Source: an uncultured Flavobacteriales bacterium (lineage in GTDB: Bacteria > Bacteroidota > Bacteroidia > Flavobacteriales > BACL11). Taken from it: a DNA stretch of 7,516 nucleotides. The translations under genes were made by a program, and so were the position numbers. The notes below the pieces were generated by a model. That model saw only the letters and a program-made list of their open reading frames with translations, was not told the origin of the DNA and did not search any database. Positions 1 through 7,289 of this stretch are shown one piece after another. Each line of letters begins with the position of its first letter. Positions within the stretch are counted from its first letter, which is position 1. Location: assembly GCA_913052655.1 (NCBI GenBank), contig CAJXFN010000069.1, positions 1 to 7,516 on the forward strand. The letters run 5' to 3'.

Positions 1-509
1 TATTCTTTTACTTTAAAAGTAAATAACTGAAAAATTAAAATTATGATAAATGTAATTATAGAGCTTAGTAATACCTTAAATAATAAAAATATGATATCAT
101 TACTTGAAAAATTTTCTAGTGTAAATAAGAAAGTATGATGAATGAATATAATCGAAAAAGCATAAACACTGAATGTTTTTAATCCTAAAACATATAGGTT
201 TAACTTTTCTCTCTCATCAATAGAGTTTTTTGGTATAAGAGCCTTATGCAAATAAGGCGTTATGAACGCAATAAACACTAGTGAAGAACTATTTAGACCC
301 ATATTACCTTCAAAAATATCTAACAAAATACCAATGAAGAAAGCGTATAAAATAACAAACCATTTTTCCGTGTCTTGAGGAAGTGTGATAATTAATATTA
401 GATATACTAATGGATTTATGTAGTTGATAAATTGTATGTTGTTTAATAAAAGAATTTGTATTAAAACAAATATGGGAGCTAACCATAAATATGTAGTTAA
501 TTTTTTCAT
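1..509 (-). CDS. mreD: Rod shape-determining protein MreD (C-terminal end outside window)
   Basis: MreD is an integral inner-membrane component of the elongasome. It works with MreC and MreB to position lateral peptidoglycan synthesis by PBP2 and RodA. I translated this frame by hand: it starts with ATG at 509-507 and stays open for 169 codons to the window edge, so only a short tail is missing if it has the family's usual length of about 165-175 residues. The protein is very hydrophobic, with likely membrane segments near residues 8-25, 34-43, 51-66, 75-91, 107-129 and 140-164. The IGILLDIFEGNMGLNSSS stretch (59-76) fits the conserved D...GLN/H region of MreD. The assignment also rests on position: it begins one base after the mreC stop (TAAgATG), which suggests translational coupling. 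There is no Shine-Dalgarno sequence. A generic membrane protein is the only real alternative, and the mreBC context makes that unlikely. Confidence 0.88.
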   Translation of the reverse strand, partial: MKKLTTYLWLAPIFVLIQILLLNNIQFINYINPLVYLILIITLPQDTEKWFVILYAFFIGILLDIFEGNMGLNSSSLVFIAFITPYLHKALIPKNSIDEREKLNLYVLGLKTFSVYAFSIIFIHHTFLFTLENFSSNDIIFLLFKVLLSSIITFIIILIFQLFTFKVKE

Positions 510-510
510 C

Positions 511-1287
511 TTATAAGTTATCTATTTCTTTCTTGTTTAATGCATTTATTATATAAACATTTGTAATGCTATTCATATCATTGAAAAATCTAACTTTTAT
601 ATTATACAATCCATTTTCGTTACCTTTCTTATAGGATAGAATTGTTCCAATATTTATATCCTCTGGGAATATAGAGCTATATCCATTTGTTTGTATGGTA
701 TCGCCGATATAAATATTAGCATGATTAGGTATATCGTTAATTTCAGCTTCCATATAATTGTTATTTTTCCATTTTAAAGATCCGTTTTGATTACTTTTAA
801 CATGTTTAATACTTATTGAAGATTTACTATTTAAAATGGATATTGCTTTAGAGTAGTTGTCAGAGGTTGAGTTGATTATACCGATAATCCCATTGTGTGT
901 TATTATTCCCATACCATTCTTTACTCCATCAAGTTTTCCTTTGTTGATAACAATAAAGTTATCTTTCTTATAAATAGAATTATTTATAATCCTTGCGGGG
1001 ATAAAGTTATGCAAATGAGGATTTTCATTTTGTTTTTCTTTGCTTAGTATTGTATGTAGTTTGGAATTTTCTTTCTTTAAATATTTATTTTCTTCTCTAA
1101 GATATAAATATTCATTAATATTAGAATAATAATCATAAATTGCTCCAGTATATTCTTGTGTAAAAGATAAAAATTTACTTTGTTGAAATTTATGATTTGA
1201 GATATATAGGTACAATGAGAAAGATTCTATTAGAATAAATAATAGAATAAAATAGTATTTCTTAATAAATAGAAATAAATTTCTCAT
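511..1287 (-). CDS. mreC: Rod shape-determining protein MreC
   Basis: MreC is a bitopic inner-membrane protein. Its periplasmic part forms filaments, binds PBP2 and links cytoplasmic MreB to cell-wall synthesis. The 258-residue product has a short basic N-terminus (FIKK at 7-10), one transmembrane helix at about 11-29, and then a linker. A likely coiled coil follows at about 58-85, rich in Glu, Lys and Leu (LREENKYLKKENSKL). The beta-rich MreC domain runs from about 97 to 250. Family signatures are INKGKLDGVKNGMGII (114-129), HNGIIGII (131-138) and GDTIQTNGYSSIFPEDINIG (195-214), the counterpart of the usual GD.V.TSG..G.FP.GI.VG. The length is slightly short but normal for Bacteroidota. The ATG is preceded by TAA two codons upstream in frame, so it is the earliest ATG available. 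It lies 9 nt after the mreB stop without a Shine-Dalgarno sequence, consistent with co-transcription and coupling. Confidence 0.95.
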   Translation of the reverse strand: MRNLFLFIKKYYFILLFILIESFSLYLYISNHKFQQSKFLSFTQEYTGAIYDYYSNINEYLYLREENKYLKKENSKLHTILSKEKQNENPHLHNFIPARIINNSIYKKDNFIVINKGKLDGVKNGMGIITHNGIIGIINSTSDNYSKAISILNSKSSISIKHVKSNQNGSLKWKNNNYMEAEINDIPNHANIYIGDTIQTNGYSSIFPEDINIGTILSYKKGNENGLYNIKVRFFNDMNSITNVYIINALNKKEIDNL

Positions 1288-1296
1288 TATTTAGGT

Positions 1297-2319
1297 TTAC
1301 TGTATAAGGAATGAGAATCCAGAAGTATTTTTCAATGCTATCCCCGTTCCTCTTGCTACCGCTCTTAAAGGGTCCTCAGCTACATATACAGGTAGTTTGG
1401 TTTTTTGAGAGATTCTTTTGTCTAAACCTCTTAACATTCCACCACCACCTGTAAGGTATAAACCTGTGTTGTAAATATCCGCTGAAAGTGCGGGTGGAGT
1501 AGTAAATAAAGCATTCATAATTGCCGCTTCAATTGCTTCAATAGAGTTGTTTAATGCATTCGCAATTTCTTTATAAGTTACTACAACCTCTTTTGGAATT
1601 CCATTCATTAGATCTCTTCCATGTACTGCAAAGTTTGGAGGAGGATCATCTAATTCAGTAAGTGCTGATCCAACATTTATCTTGATTTTTTCAGCCATAT
1701 TATCACCAATAGCAATGTTGTATCTAGTTTTCATATAGTTTTTTATGTTATTTGTAAATTCATCCCCAGCAACTTTTATAGACTTGTCTGTAACAATTCC
1801 GCCTAAAGAGATAACAGCAATTTCTGTAGTACCCCCTCCAATATCAATTACCATATTTCCTTCAGGTTCCATAACATCAATACCAATACCGATTGCTGCT
1901 GCCATTGGTTCGTGTATTAGCCATACTTCTTTTGCTCCTGCGTGTTCTGCAGAATCCATTACCGCTCTTTTTTCAACTTCTGTAATTCCTGAAGGAATAC
2001 ATATAACCATTTTTAAGGCTTGAGGAAATAGTGTTTTTTTTCTATTAATCATTTTAATAAAACCTCGAATCATTTGTTCTGCGGAATGAAAATCAGCTAT
2101 AACTCCATCTTTTAAAGGACGAATAGTTGTAATTCCTTTATGGGCTTTTCCGTGCATTTGTCTAGCTCTTTTGCCTATAGCAATAACTTCATCAGACCTT
2201 AACTCCTTGGCGACAATCGATGGTTCATCTACAACAACTTTGTCGTTGTGAATAATTAAAGTGTTTGCAGTTCCTAGATCAATAGCAATTGCTTCTGTCA
2301 TGAAGTCGAAAAATCCCAT
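1297..2319 (-). CDS. mreB: Rod shape-determining protein MreB (bacterial actin)
   Basis: MreB polymerises into membrane-bound antiparallel filaments under the inner membrane and steers the RodA-PBP2 elongation complex. The 340-residue product is full length and strongly conserved. The actin-fold signatures are all present in order. Phosphate-1 is AIDLGTANTLI (12-22). The RPLKDGVIADF block lies at 67-77. IHEPMAAAIGIG (135-146) carries the probable catalytic Glu137. Phosphate-2 is VIDIGGGTTEIAVI (157-170), and the adenosine loop is LTGGGGML (289-296). The N-terminal MGFFDF resembles the hydrophobic membrane-anchoring tail of Bacteroidota MreB. An in-frame TAA three codons upstream makes this ATG the earliest start. 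An in-frame ATG at codon 7 is the only nearby alternative. The gene follows purH by 12 nt and precedes mreC by 9 nt, so it sits in the middle of a purH-mreBCD unit. MreB-like paralogues such as Mbl exist elsewhere, but the adjacent mreC and mreD favour MreB itself. Confidence 0.97.
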   Translation of the reverse strand: MGFFDFMTEAIAIDLGTANTLIIHNDKVVVDEPSIVAKELRSDEVIAIGKRARQMHGKAHKGITTIRPLKDGVIADFHSAEQMIRGFIKMINRKKTLFPQALKMVICIPSGITEVEKRAVMDSAEHAGAKEVWLIHEPMAAAIGIGIDVMEPEGNMVIDIGGGTTEIAVISLGGIVTDKSIKVAGDEFTNNIKNYMKTRYNIAIGDNMAEKIKINVGSALTELDDPPPNFAVHGRDLMNGIPKEVVVTYKEIANALNNSIEAIEAAIMNALFTTPPALSADIYNTGLYLTGGGGMLRGLDKRISQKTKLPVYVAEDPLRAVARGTGIALKNTSGFSFLIQ

Positions 2320-2321
2320 AG

Positions 2322-2327
2322 CTCCTT
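2322..2327 (-). promoter_or_regulatory. AAGGAG Shine-Dalgarno-like site before mreB
   Basis: Read on the minus strand the purH-mreB spacer is TAAAAATAAGGAGCTATG. AAGGAG is a perfect match to the usual anti-Shine-Dalgarno core, but only two bases (CT) separate it from the mreB ATG. That is closer than the usual 5-9 nt, so its contribution to initiation is uncertain. The next in-frame ATG is 20 nt away, which is too far. The site is visible in the sequence; its function is inferred. Confidence 0.5.
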
Positions 2328-2331
2328 ATTT

Positions 2332-3852
2332 TTAATGTTTAAAATGTCTGTGTCCTGTAGTAACCATTTTCATATTATTATTATTACAGAACTCAATTGA
2401 TAAATTATCTTTTATTGATCCACCTGGTTGAATTACACATTTCACCCCCTCATTATTTGCTAATTCTACACAGTCAGGAAAGGGGAAAAATGCGTCAGAT
2501 GCCATAACGGCTCCATTTAAATCAAAATTAAAACTTTTCGCTTTTAAGACCGCTTGTTTCAGAGCGTCTACTCTAGAAGTTTGCCCTACTCCGCTAGCTA
2601 AAAGTTGTTTATTTTTTGCAAATACAATAGTATTAGATTTTGTGTGTTTACACACTTTAGACGCAAATTCTAGGTCAGAAAATTCTCTATCATTTGGAGA
2701 TAGTTCTGTAACGATTTTCATATCAGAAAGATTATCTGTTTTTAAATCTTTATCTTGATGCAATACTCCATTTAAAACAGTTCTGAATTGCGTTTTGGAA
2801 AGTTTAATATCTTTCTGGATTAATATCACTCTATTTTTCTTGCTTTTTAAAATTTCAAGTGCTTCCTTGTTATATGAAGGAGCGATAATTACCTCAAAAA
2901 AGATTTTATTTATTTCTTCAGCGGTTTCGAAATCTAATTCTTTATTCGTGATTAAAACTCCACCAAAAGCAGATATAGGATCTGCAGCAAGTGCATCTTT
3001 CCAACTCTTTAGCAAGGAATCTCTGCTAGCAATACCACACGCGTTGTTGTGTTTTAAGACTGCAAATGTAGTGTCTTCAAACTCTGAAATTAGATTAACT
3101 GCTGCATCAACATCCAACAAATTATTGTAAGATAATTCTTTGCCATGTAATTGTTGAAACATATCTTCTAAGTCCCCAAAGAAAACCCCCTTTTGATGAG
3201 GATTTTCACCGTATCTTAAATACTTATTATTTCTTATGCTTTGTTTAAAACAAATTTCATCTTCATTAAAATAATTAAATATTGCTGTATCATAATGAGA
3301 GGAAATGTTAAATGCTCTTGTTGCAAATTTCTTTCTTGTTTCTAATACAGTTGAGCCATTTTCGTTTTCTAAAATTGATAGAACTTCGTTGTATTGACTC
3401 ATCTCTGAAACAATAAGTACATCTTTATAATTTTTGGCTGCAGCTCTTATTAATGTTATTCCTCCAATATCTATTTTCTCAATAATATCTTGGTCTGAAG
3501 CCCCAGAAGAAACTGTTTTTTCAAATGGATATAAATCTACTATTACTAAGTCAAACTCTGGAATGTTATATTTTTCAAGTTGTTCTTTATCTGAATTAAG
3601 TTCTCTTCTTGAAAGAATACCTCCAAAAACATTAGGGTGGAGAGTCTTTACTCTGCCACCTAATATAGATGGATACGTAGTTAAATCTTCTACTTTGTTT
3701 ACTTTTACTCCCTCTCCTTCAATATAATTCTGGGTCCCCCCTGTGGAGTAAATTTCAATTCCAAGATCATTTAATTTATGAACAATAGGTGCTAATCCAT
3801 CTTTATGAAATACTGAAATAAGTGCGTTTTTAATTTGTCTTTTCTGATCCAT
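2332..3852 (-). CDS. purH: Bifunctional AICAR formyltransferase / IMP cyclohydrolase PurH
   Basis: PurH catalyses the last two steps of de novo IMP synthesis in the cytoplasm. It transfers formyl from 10-formyl-tetrahydrofolate to AICAR and then closes the ring of FAICAR to IMP. The 506-residue protein is complete for the family (about 505-530). The N-terminal MGS-like cyclohydrolase domain (about 1-145) has STGGT (36-40), GGRVKTLHP (65-73), VDLYPF (105-110) and EKIDIGGITLIRAAAKN (125-141). Lys69, Tyr108, Asp128 and Lys140 align with the known cyclohydrolase active-site residues. The transformylase domain has RYGENPHQ (213-220), LSYNNLLDVDAA (240-251), KHNNACGIA (267-275) with the catalytic Lys-His pair, ADPISAFGG, ASDAFFPFPD and QPGGSIKD near the C-terminus. 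KHNNACG in place of KHTNPCG is, as I recall, normal in Bacteroidota. Two in-frame TAG codons directly before the ATG fix the start. There is no Shine-Dalgarno sequence. The 98-nt upstream gap suggests it may have its own promoter and may head the mre transcription unit. Confidence 0.98.
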   Translation of the reverse strand: MDQKRQIKNALISVFHKDGLAPIVHKLNDLGIEIYSTGGTQNYIEGEGVKVNKVEDLTTYPSILGGRVKTLHPNVFGGILSRRELNSDKEQLEKYNIPEFDLVIVDLYPFEKTVSSGASDQDIIEKIDIGGITLIRAAAKNYKDVLIVSEMSQYNEVLSILENENGSTVLETRKKFATRAFNISSHYDTAIFNYFNEDEICFKQSIRNNKYLRYGENPHQKGVFFGDLEDMFQQLHGKELSYNNLLDVDAAVNLISEFEDTTFAVLKHNNACGIASRDSLLKSWKDALAADPISAFGGVLITNKELDFETAEEINKIFFEVIIAPSYNKEALEILKSKKNRVILIQKDIKLSKTQFRTVLNGVLHQDKDLKTDNLSDMKIVTELSPNDREFSDLEFASKVCKHTKSNTIVFAKNKQLLASGVGQTSRVDALKQAVLKAKSFNFDLNGAVMASDAFFPFPDCVELANNEGVKCVIQPGGSIKDNLSIEFCNNNNMKMVTTGHRHFKH

Positions 3853-3883
3853 CTACTATATAAATTAGTAATGCAATTTTACT

Positions 3884-3914
3884 CAAATACAAGGTGTTTT
3901 TCAAGTTAATAAAA
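3884..3914 (-). promoter_or_regulatory. Weak Bacteroidota-type promoter candidate for purH-mreBCD
   Basis: The 98-nt mfd-purH spacer is the only place in the window where a promoter would be expected. On the minus strand it contains TGTATTTG (3891-3884), five of six matches to the Bacteroidota -7 consensus TAnnTTTG. Nineteen bases upstream is TTTT (3914-3911), three of four matches to the -33 TTTG element. The spacing agrees with the consensus. Transcription would begin near 3878, giving a leader of about 25 nt before purH. In such AT-rich DNA partial matches are common, so this is only a candidate. Confidence 0.28.
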
Positions 3915-3941
3915 GAATAATATAATTTCTGTTAATAACTT
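3903..3941. repeat. Imperfect inverted repeat in the mfd-purH spacer
   Basis: AAGTTAATAA (3903-3912) and TTAATAACTT (3932-3941) can pair at nine of ten positions around a 19-nt loop. The arms start about 10 nt after the mfd stop in the direction of transcription. The stem is nearly all A/T and no T-run follows it on the minus strand, so it is a poor intrinsic terminator. It could be a weak pause or processing hairpin, or simply a product of AT-rich composition. One arm overlaps the candidate -33 element. Confidence 0.22.
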
Positions 3942-3950
3942 TTTAGATTG

Positions 3951-6900
3951 TTAACTTCTAAGGTCAATATTAGAAATGATTTTACATATTTTGATTGCTT
4001 TATCTGCAGAATTAATATCTTTAACTATCAATACTAATTTATCTTTTCTTTCCTTCATTTCAGCTTTAGTGAAATTTTGCTTTAGATATTCCAAGATCTT
4101 GCTGAATGATTCAGATTCAAAATAAAGAGAATCTTTTTTAGTAGTGAAATAGGTTCTCATCTCACCATTTTTTAATAGTAACCTTTCGAATCCTAATTCT
4201 TTTGCAACCCATTTTAGTTTCATAGATGATATTAGATCTTCTACAGATTTTGGTATTACTCCGAATCGATCTTCTAAATTACTTTGTAATATTTTTAACT
4301 CTTTTTCTTCTTTAATGGAGTTAAGTTCTTTATAAATGTTTAACCTTTCTTCAATATTAGAAATGTAAGTATCAGGTATTAGAATTTCTAAATCAGTATC
4401 TATCTGACAATCTTTTACAAAATATTTTTTCTTGGAATCCGAAAATAGTTCCTTAAATTTCTCTTGTTTTAATTCCTCTACTGCCTCATTTAATATTTTT
4501 TGATACATATCAAAACCAATTTCATTGATAAAGCCACTTTGGTCAGCTCCAAGAAGATCTCCTGCTCCTCTTATGTCTAAATCTCTCATGGCTATACTAA
4601 ATCCACTTCCCAAATTTGAAAATTGTTCTAATGCATTTAATCTTTTTCTAGCATCTTCTGAAAGCTGATAGGAAGGAGGACTGATTAAATAACAGAATGC
4701 TTTTTTGTTAGATCTGCCAACTCTACCTCTCATTTGATGAAGATCAGAGAGTCCAAAATTATTTGCATTATTAATTATAATTGTATTTGCGTTTGGAACA
4801 TCAACACCATTTTCTACAATGGTTGTAGATATTAGAACATCATACTCTCCTTCTATAAATCCAATCATTAAATCTTCTAGAACTTTTCCATCTAATTGTC
4901 CATGTCCAATTTTAATCTTTGCATTTGGAACTAGACGTTGAATAATTGCAGCTACTTCGTTTATGTTTTCTATTCTGTTATGAATAAAAAATACTTGACC
5001 ATTTCTTGAAATTTCATATTTAATGGCGTCTCGTATTGTTTCCTCATTAAATGGAATGATTTCGGTATTTATTGCAATTCTGTTTGGTGGAGGAGTGTTG
5101 ATTACAGATAAATCTCGAGCCCCTAATAAAGAAAATTGTAATGTTCTTGGTATTGGTGTTGCGGATAAGGTAAGGATATCTACATTAGATTTTATATTCT
5201 TTAGTTTATCTTTAATGTTTACTCCAAATTTTTGTTCTTCATCAATAATTAACAATCCTAAATCTTTAAATTTTATATCTTTTCCGACTATTCTATGAGT
5301 TCCAATCAAAATATCAACCTTTCCTTTTAATAGATCTTTAATGGTTTGATTTTGTTGTTTAATAGTTTTGAATCGGTTAATGTAATCTACTTTACAAGGA
5401 AATTCTTTTAATCTATTTTTAAATGTTTTATAATGTTGAAGTGCTAATATCGTAGTTGGAACTAAAATAGCTACTTGTTTATTATCTGTTACAGCTTTAA
5501 ATGCCGCTCGAATTGCTAGTTCAGTTTTTCCAAAACCAACATCTCCACAAACTAATCTATCCATTGGCGTATCTTTTTCCATGTCTTCTTTTATCGCAAT
5601 AGTAGCGGCGCTTTGATCTGGTGTATCTTCCCACATGAATGAAGCTTCTAACTCATGCTGCAAATAGGTGTCAGGAGAATAAGAGAATCCATCAATGGTT
5701 TTCCTTTTTGCGTAAAGTTGAATAAGGTTAAAAGCAATTTTCTTGATTCTAGTTTTGGTTTTATTTTTGGTTGTTTGCCATTTAGAGCTCCCAAGTTGAT
5801 TAATATTAGGACGATGCCCTTCTTTTCCAGAATATTTAGAGATTTTATGCAAAGAATGAACACTAATGTATAAAATGTCCCCGTCCTTATATATTAACTT
5901 TATACTTTCTTGTTTTTTACCATTATTATCAATTTTATGAAGACCAGCAAATTCTCCAACACCATGATCTATATGTGTTACAAAATCGCCAATTTGTAGA
6001 TTAGTTAATTGTTTTAGTGTAATAGCTTGTTTGTCTGCAAATCTAGTTTTACTAATGAACTTATGATGTCTGTTAAAAATCTGATGATCGGTATAAATTG
6101 TTATTTTATTATCATGATCTATAAATCCTTCACTCAAATTTCCAACAATTGTAATAATATGAATTTCTCTTAGTTCATTTTGTATAATTTGATGAAACCT
6201 TTCTTTTTGTTCTTCTGAGGAACATATGATAATGTTTTGATATCCTTTCTCTTGAAAACTTATAAGTTCATTGAAGAGTATATCAAATTTTTTATTTATT
6301 GGAGTAAGAGGTATTGTATTGGATTGAATCTTAAAATCTGCTTCAAAAATATTGCTAGAACTAAAACTGATTGTTTTAAACTCTTCTAATAAATTAGTAA
6401 ATTCATTTGCGTTAGTAAAAATATCATGTGGCCTAATTTGATATTTTCCAAAATCTGTAGATAGTTTTTTAAATTCTTTTTCAGCTTTTTCAAAATTTTG
6501 TTGTAGAATCCCTAAGGTATGTTGAGTATCTTCTATCCAAATAGTAGCACTTTTAGGAAGATACTCCAAGAAACTAACTTGTTTTTCTAATACTTTTTTT
6601 GCTTCTGTATTTGGTATGATTGATATTTTCTCTCTTTGTTCTACAGATAACTGAGTGTTAATATTGAATGTCCTTATACTTTCAATTTCATCATCAAAGA
6701 ATTCAATACGAAAAGGATATTCGTCTGCAAAAGAAAAGACATCTATAATTCCTCCTCTTACAGAAAATTGGCCTGGATCGGTAACAAAATCGGATTGTAT
6801 AAAATTATTTTCTAATAAAATTTCTTCTAATAAGAGTGAATTATGTGTATCAGAGACTGAAAGTGTAATTGTTTGTTTCTTTAAAACTCTTCTACTTACT

Positions 6901-7289
6901 ACCTTTTCAGAAATGGCTTCTGGATAACTAATAATTATTGAATTACGTTTGTAATTAAGTTTGTTTAAGACTTCTGATCTTAATAAAACATTAGAATTGT
7001 CTGTTTCTTCAATCTGATAAGATCTTCTGTATGAAGCGGGATAGAAAAATAATTCATGATTTATTAAGTTTTCTAAATCATTAATAAAATAGTTTGCAGA
7101 TTCTTTATCATTTAATATAAAGAGTTGAGGAAATTTAGACTTTTTAATTATAGAAGATGCTAGAATAGATTTTGAGGAACCAACAAAGTTATTTAATTGT
7201 ATTTTTCTATTCCCCTGGTTTATTTTTTCAGAAATAGTATCTCTAAAAATAGAGATTGGTAAAAGTTGAAGTAATGTTTTATTTTTCAA
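3951..7289 (-). CDS. mfd: Transcription-repair coupling factor Mfd
   Basis: Mfd is a DNA translocase. It binds RNA polymerase stalled at a lesion, removes it and recruits UvrA to start nucleotide excision repair. The 1112-residue protein has the full architecture. The UvrB-like region (about 1-320) includes YRRSYQIEETDN (87-98) and PGQFSVRGGIIDVFSF (172-187). The CarD-like RNA polymerase-interacting domain lies at about 428-495 (IGDFVTHIDHGVGEFAGL, 433-450). The RecG-like translocase has Walker A GDVGFGKTE (582-590), DEEQ (683-686), SATPIPRT (709-716), STTIVENGVDVPNA (821-834) and QMRGRVGRS (852-860). A TRG motif (about 893-919, AMRDLDIRGAGDLLG) and the C-terminal regulatory D7 domain (about 965-1065) follow. 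No key motif is missing. The start is TTG: TAA lies three codons upstream in frame, and no Met occurs again until residue 552, deep inside the translocase. The TTG lies inside the end of the phosphofructokinase gene, behind an AAGGAGA site. The tail ends 98 nt before purH. Confidence 0.98.
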   Translation of the reverse strand: MKNKTLLQLLPISIFRDTISEKINQGNRKIQLNNFVGSSKSILASSIIKKSKFPQLFILNDKESANYFINDLENLINHELFFYPASYRRSYQIEETDNSNVLLRSEVLNKLNYKRNSIIISYPEAISEKVVSRRVLKKQTITLSVSDTHNSLLLEEILLENNFIQSDFVTDPGQFSVRGGIIDVFSFADEYPFRIEFFDDEIESIRTFNINTQLSVEQREKISIIPNTEAKKVLEKQVSFLEYLPKSATIWIEDTQHTLGILQQNFEKAEKEFKKLSTDFGKYQIRPHDIFTNANEFTNLLEEFKTISFSSSNIFEADFKIQSNTIPLTPINKKFDILFNELISFQEKGYQNIIICSSEEQKERFHQIIQNELREIHIITIVGNLSEGFIDHDNKITIYTDHQIFNRHHKFISKTRFADKQAITLKQLTNLQIGDFVTHIDHGVGEFAGLHKIDNNGKKQESIKLIYKDGDILYISVHSLHKISKYSGKEGHRPNINQLGSSKWQTTKNKTKTRIKKIAFNLIQLYAKRKTIDGFSYSPDTYLQHELEASFMWEDTPDQSAATIAIKEDMEKDTPMDRLVCGDVGFGKTELAIRAAFKAVTDNKQVAILVPTTILALQHYKTFKNRLKEFPCKVDYINRFKTIKQQNQTIKDLLKGKVDILIGTHRIVGKDIKFKDLGLLIIDEEQKFGVNIKDKLKNIKSNVDILTLSATPIPRTLQFSLLGARDLSVINTPPPNRIAINTEIIPFNEETIRDAIKYEISRNGQVFFIHNRIENINEVAAIIQRLVPNAKIKIGHGQLDGKVLEDLMIGFIEGEYDVLISTTIVENGVDVPNANTIIINNANNFGLSDLHQMRGRVGRSNKKAFCYLISPPSYQLSEDARKRLNALEQFSNLGSGFSIAMRDLDIRGAGDLLGADQSGFINEIGFDMYQKILNEAVEELKQEKFKELFSDSKKKYFVKDCQIDTDLEILIPDTYISNIEERLNIYKELNSIKEEKELKILQSNLEDRFGVIPKSVEDLISSMKLKWVAKELGFERLLLKNGEMRTYFTTKKDSLYFESESFSKILEYLKQNFTKAEMKERKDKLVLIVKDINSADKAIKICKIISNIDLRS

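Noticed and set aside
241..258. Perfect 7-bp inverted repeat GCCTTAT-gcaa-ATAAGGC inside mreD
   Set aside because: A 7-bp stem with a short loop is expected a few times by chance in 7.5 kb. It lies inside coding sequence, and no T-run follows on the transcribed strand.
267..275. PurH KHNNACG variant as a possible active-site change (residue numbers given as positions)
   Set aside because: The catalytic Lys-His pair is kept, and the Asn/Ala substitutions are, as I recall, usual in Bacteroidota PurH, so it marks lineage and not altered function.
1745..2023. Plus-strand open frame opposite mreB (92 codons)
   Set aside because: It is the mirror of the highly conserved actin-fold coding sequence, has no ribosome binding site, and its Ile/Pro/Ser-rich translation resembles no family I know.
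2641..2655. GTGTG-ttta-CACAC small palindrome in purH
   Set aside because: The stem is only 5 bp within conserved coding sequence and is well within chance.
2795..3727. Plus-strand open frames opposite purH (2795-3130 and 3434-3727)
   Set aside because: Both lie entirely antisense to clearly functional PurH coding sequence and show no domain-like features.
5023..6927. Several short frames within mfd: 5023-5298, 5655-5873 and 6655-6927 on the plus strand, and 5648-5863 on the minus strand
   Set aside because: All lie within conserved Mfd coding sequence, whose motifs run through these regions without interruption. None has a start signal or recognisable product.
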